DNA from: Tanypteryx hageni
Lineage: Eukaryota; Arthropoda; Insecta; Odonata; Petaluridae
DNA: 64,000 bases
Direction of reading: 5' to 3'
Assembly: GCA_028673005.1 (NCBI GenBank)
Contig: CM054114.1
Location: 128,183,307 to 128,247,306 of the forward strand
In this document: positions 61,313 to 64,000 of the stretch, piece by piece
Layout: each line of letters starts with the position of its first letter
Numbering within the stretch: position 1 is the first letter of the stretch
Notes under the pieces: generated by a model
What the model was told of the DNA's origin: nothing
The model's database searches: none
What the model saw: the letters and a program-made list of their open reading frames with translations, nothing else
Program-made: the position numbers and the translations under genes

Positions 61313-61313
<1 letters not shown>

Positions 61314-61365
<52 letters not shown>
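61314..61365. repeat. (TA)n microsatellite, about 26 units
   Basis: Uninterrupted TA alternation, with a second short run at about 61431-61442. Confidence 0.97.
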
Positions 61366-61370
<5 letters not shown>

Positions 61371-63600
61371 AAGGAAAAGAAAAGGTAGTGATGAGGGTGG
61401 CAACAAGGTGTTGAGGGAAGCCCAGCGGACATATATATATATAAGCATAACACAATTCACTGCCAATTTTATAATGCAACTAAATCATATAACACACAAA
61501 ACCAATCCCGGATATCGGCACTAAATCATGTTTTCAGACTTCATATATCATCTATTTTTCAACAGAGATTTATTATCCGTATACAAAAATGTGCTGAATA
61601 GAATCTTCAAAAAGCACCGGTATTTTTTTCCGATAAAAAAACACAAAGCCCCAAACTATTAGTCCGCGATATAAAAACAGACACAGCATAATCCGTTTCG
61701 ACGGAATGAGCTTATTCTTTTCTCAAACTAAACCGCAAAATTTGGATGCAAATCGTCAGAGCGCGACAAATTGAGTGGTGGAGGGGGAGACAAGAGAGGC
61801 GCACGAGAAAACGCTCAGATACAGAACTGTTGACGTAACTCTTAAAACATATTGAAATAGCGGCGAGGATTTTTTTCCTATCTATTAAACACCTCCCAAA
61901 AAATCGATGGGAAAAAAACTTTTAAAATATCCTAATGATAAAAGTCAAAGTCGCGGACTTTATTTCCAGCGGGGTATAAAAACCTTACACCTTGTTTTTA
62001 TGCTTTATCTATAAATACGTTTTGTTTTATTAGGCTAACACATAGTTTAGTTTTTGTTGTTTTCATCTTGAAAATTGTACTGCATAACTACTGGAGACTT
62101 ATCTCTAGCGGAATTGGATCATTTTCCTCCGAAAAGAAAACCAGACAAAATTGGGAACTATTTCCAAAAGCAAACTTCCCGTAACACCTGTTAAGCGTTT
62201 CATTAAGCCGATCTTCTGACACAATATCTTAAGTGATAATTCAATCAATTTCTGTCTCTATAACAAACCACTTCATTGCAGAGCATACGTTTTAAACTCA
62301 TGAACTTTCTTAGTAAAAACTTGTAAGGAAATTTATGTAAATCTATGTGATTGGAGAGACAAAAAAGTTCTTTTTTTCCATTCACAAGCGGACAAATTTA
62401 GATTTGAATAACAAAACGCAAATAGATGTGCTACAATAATTTGAAAACATTTAAACAATTTGATATTAGTTTTTGTTTTAAACCGCGGAATAATTTTAAA
62501 ACCACAACATTTTATTGAAGATTCTGTAATCAAAACAAAATCGATAAAATACATATCGAAACTTCACATACATTTTTCCAGAGCTATTACATTAATCGTG
62601 AAATTTTGGCAATTCTCAAACGGTCTCACTGGTAATTTAGTTCGGTTTTTATAATCGAGTTTTAATAACAAAGAAAACAACTTAACACAGTCTTTCAAAC
62701 TACAAGGAAATGAGTCTTTTAGCTTCATCTAAGTAAGCTGCTGTTCGACCGCTAGAGAATCTAGATTACTAATGACGAACTGCCGTTGGATGGTATTGGA
62801 CCCGATAATATATCAGTAGGCGGAACTTGCTAATCCTGCACGCAGCGAGATATCCAAAACCCTTGCCTTCCATCATTACCCTATGGGAAACCGTTTACTC
62901 CCTAATGTGCTTGCGTCAGGTTTGGTAGGGGGTCGTTAACGAGATAATTGACGTCATGGCTTATCCAAAACCGTGTGCAATTAACATAACAAATGCCTCG
63001 CACCAACTATCTACGCGAGCGTTTGATAGGTGAACCGAACAAGTTAATCGCCGGAGTTGAGTCGACGCGTTTGATGCAGCTGACGCGGTCGCCTTATGAG
63101 AGAGACGAGAGAGGGCAAATCGCTGGAAATTGGGCCGTAAAATCATATTGCATCCTAAAATTCGTGTTTATTAATTCCAAAAAAAACTTCAAACAAAATA
63201 ATTCGAGCCCGATTACGTTTACGAAGCGAACTATAGGAGCAATTCCGCCAACGAAAATGCCGCGCGGTGATTTTCGCATGTACAATTTGACAAGATGACA
63301 CACTTAAGCGTTGAATTAAGATTGATAAAATTAATTTCAGCAAAACAGTTTCCCCTCGCCTTGATAAACCAAATACGAAAGCAAAACTTATATCCTCGAT
63401 TTAACTTGCTAAGTATTAATAAAACGCACGCAATCCAATGGGACAGCAACACCTGCGAGCTTAACGCCTGTAACGCGCAATCATAACAAAATATTTTGCT
63501 TTCCGATAACCATCTTGTGAGTTCTATGCCTCAAATATTTTGTTCGACTGTAGTTTTCCCTTACATATTCACTGTTTGCGTTAAATTGTCCTTAAAAAAA
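61366..63600. other. non-coding sequence, nothing firmly recognised
   Basis: No supported gene. A CRE-like TGACGTCA lies at 62949-62956, close upstream of a 101-codon plus-strand frame (62993-63298) that matches no known family. The frame's C-terminal half is Lys/Asn-rich and it overlaps minus-strand frames, so it is not called a gene. Confidence 0.35.
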
Positions 63601-63609
63601 GAATTATTC

Positions 63610-63725
63610 GTAGGATGAGCTGATTAGCAAGATATTCTTACGCGTGTTGGATCCAAGTTCGATACCTGCCGATGGAGGTTTATTCATCTTGAGCTTGCCT
63701 TTTCCCCAATCCGTGTAATACAACA
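63610..63725 (+). mobile_element. possible tRNA-derived SINE remnant
   Basis: GGATGAGCTGATTAGCAAGA resembles an A-box region. CCAAGTTCGATACCTGCC (63653-63670) carries a good B box, 30-40 bases downstream as in tRNAs. Acceptor-stem pairing was not found, and a SINE-like tail follows, so a tRNA gene is unlikely. It is different from the SINE at 41085-41353. Confidence 0.35.
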
Positions 63726-64000
63726 AGGGCATACATGAACACTCCTTCCATCTTTAAAGAAGACTAGCAAAGAATTGAAAAGCAGGGATTCAGAATCTGG
63801 ACGATAAGCAAGCTCCTAAACTAAGATTTAAACACTTGGATGTCCAATCTCTGAAATTAAATATCGAACCTACATATGTACTACATGATCGTTTGAATGC
63901 AGGTGCTGATCCGAAGTCTACATCTAAAAAACTTGGAAAAACGAGCCACGCTATTCGAATGCATAAAACCCGTTATCGATGGTGATCCACCGTTAATTGA
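63726..64000. other. non-coding sequence, nothing recognised
   Basis: AT-rich end of the window with no supported feature. Confidence 0.4.

Noticed and set aside
62993..63298. 101-codon plus-strand frame with a fair ATG context
   Set aside because: No recognised family, Lys/Asn-rich second half, overlapping frames on the other strand, no splice or transcript evidence.
1..64000. CRISPR arrays, operons, prophage or bacterial defence systems
   Set aside because: No direct-repeat/spacer structure and no prokaryotic gene organisation. The sequence is eukaryotic in all respects.

Overview
This 64 kb window reads as non-coding, repeat-rich DNA from a large animal genome, most likely an arthropod and probably an insect. 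The base composition is AT-rich. There are no bacterial-style tightly packed genes, and the recognisable content is entirely eukaryotic: Tigger/pogo, piggyBac-like and hAT-like DNA transposons, non-LTR retrotransposon tails, a tRNA-derived SINE, long (TA)n tracts and many GA/CT tracts. The species cannot be named from the sequence alone. No host protein-coding gene, rRNA or convincing functional tRNA was found. Most open frames are chance frames in AT-rich or purine-rich DNA.

The best-supported object is a Tigger/pogo-type transposon at 17981-20385. It has matching terminal inverted repeats, repeated TATAACGAGC motifs inside both ends, and an almost complete CENP-B/DDE transposase (18609-20142). 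Two one-base deletions split the reading frame. Its last residues form a PCNA-binding (PIP-box) motif, as known from pogo. The second clear DNA transposon is a deleted piggyBac-like element flanked by TTAA (9103-10424). It keeps only a last-exon-like piece encoding the C-terminal Cys-rich zinc domain, and has a minus-strand non-LTR tail inserted in it.

Along the right half there is a series of non-autonomous hAT-like elements, each with its own terminal repeat: 33355-33659, 40902-41446, 44311-45075, 45330-45804, 48588-49145, 52983-53483 and 56212-57032, with weaker ones at 1042-1326 and 55782-56118. Several show 8-bp target duplications, one of them perfect (45330-45804). Many contain younger or internal structures: a SINE, a LINE tail, a tandem duplication and a foldback. 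The left part holds an unusual inverted-repeat element (8161-8793) built from copies of a 20-bp palindrome, and a degenerate tandem repeat with a unit of about 150-170 bp (16203-16665).

Between these lie long polypurine or polypyrimidine tracts (the densest at 14776-15780, 33795-34280, 36180-36780, 51060-51700 and 55320-55760) and three long (TA)n tracts. The only stretch that looks like a possible host regulatory region is a locally CpG-rich segment at about 25960-26480 with a perfect CRE palindrome. A 61-nt hairpin at 20909-20969 has the size of a microRNA precursor. Nothing here forms a pathway or operon. The window is best seen as an intergenic or intronic graveyard of mobile elements, with one element that is nearly intact.
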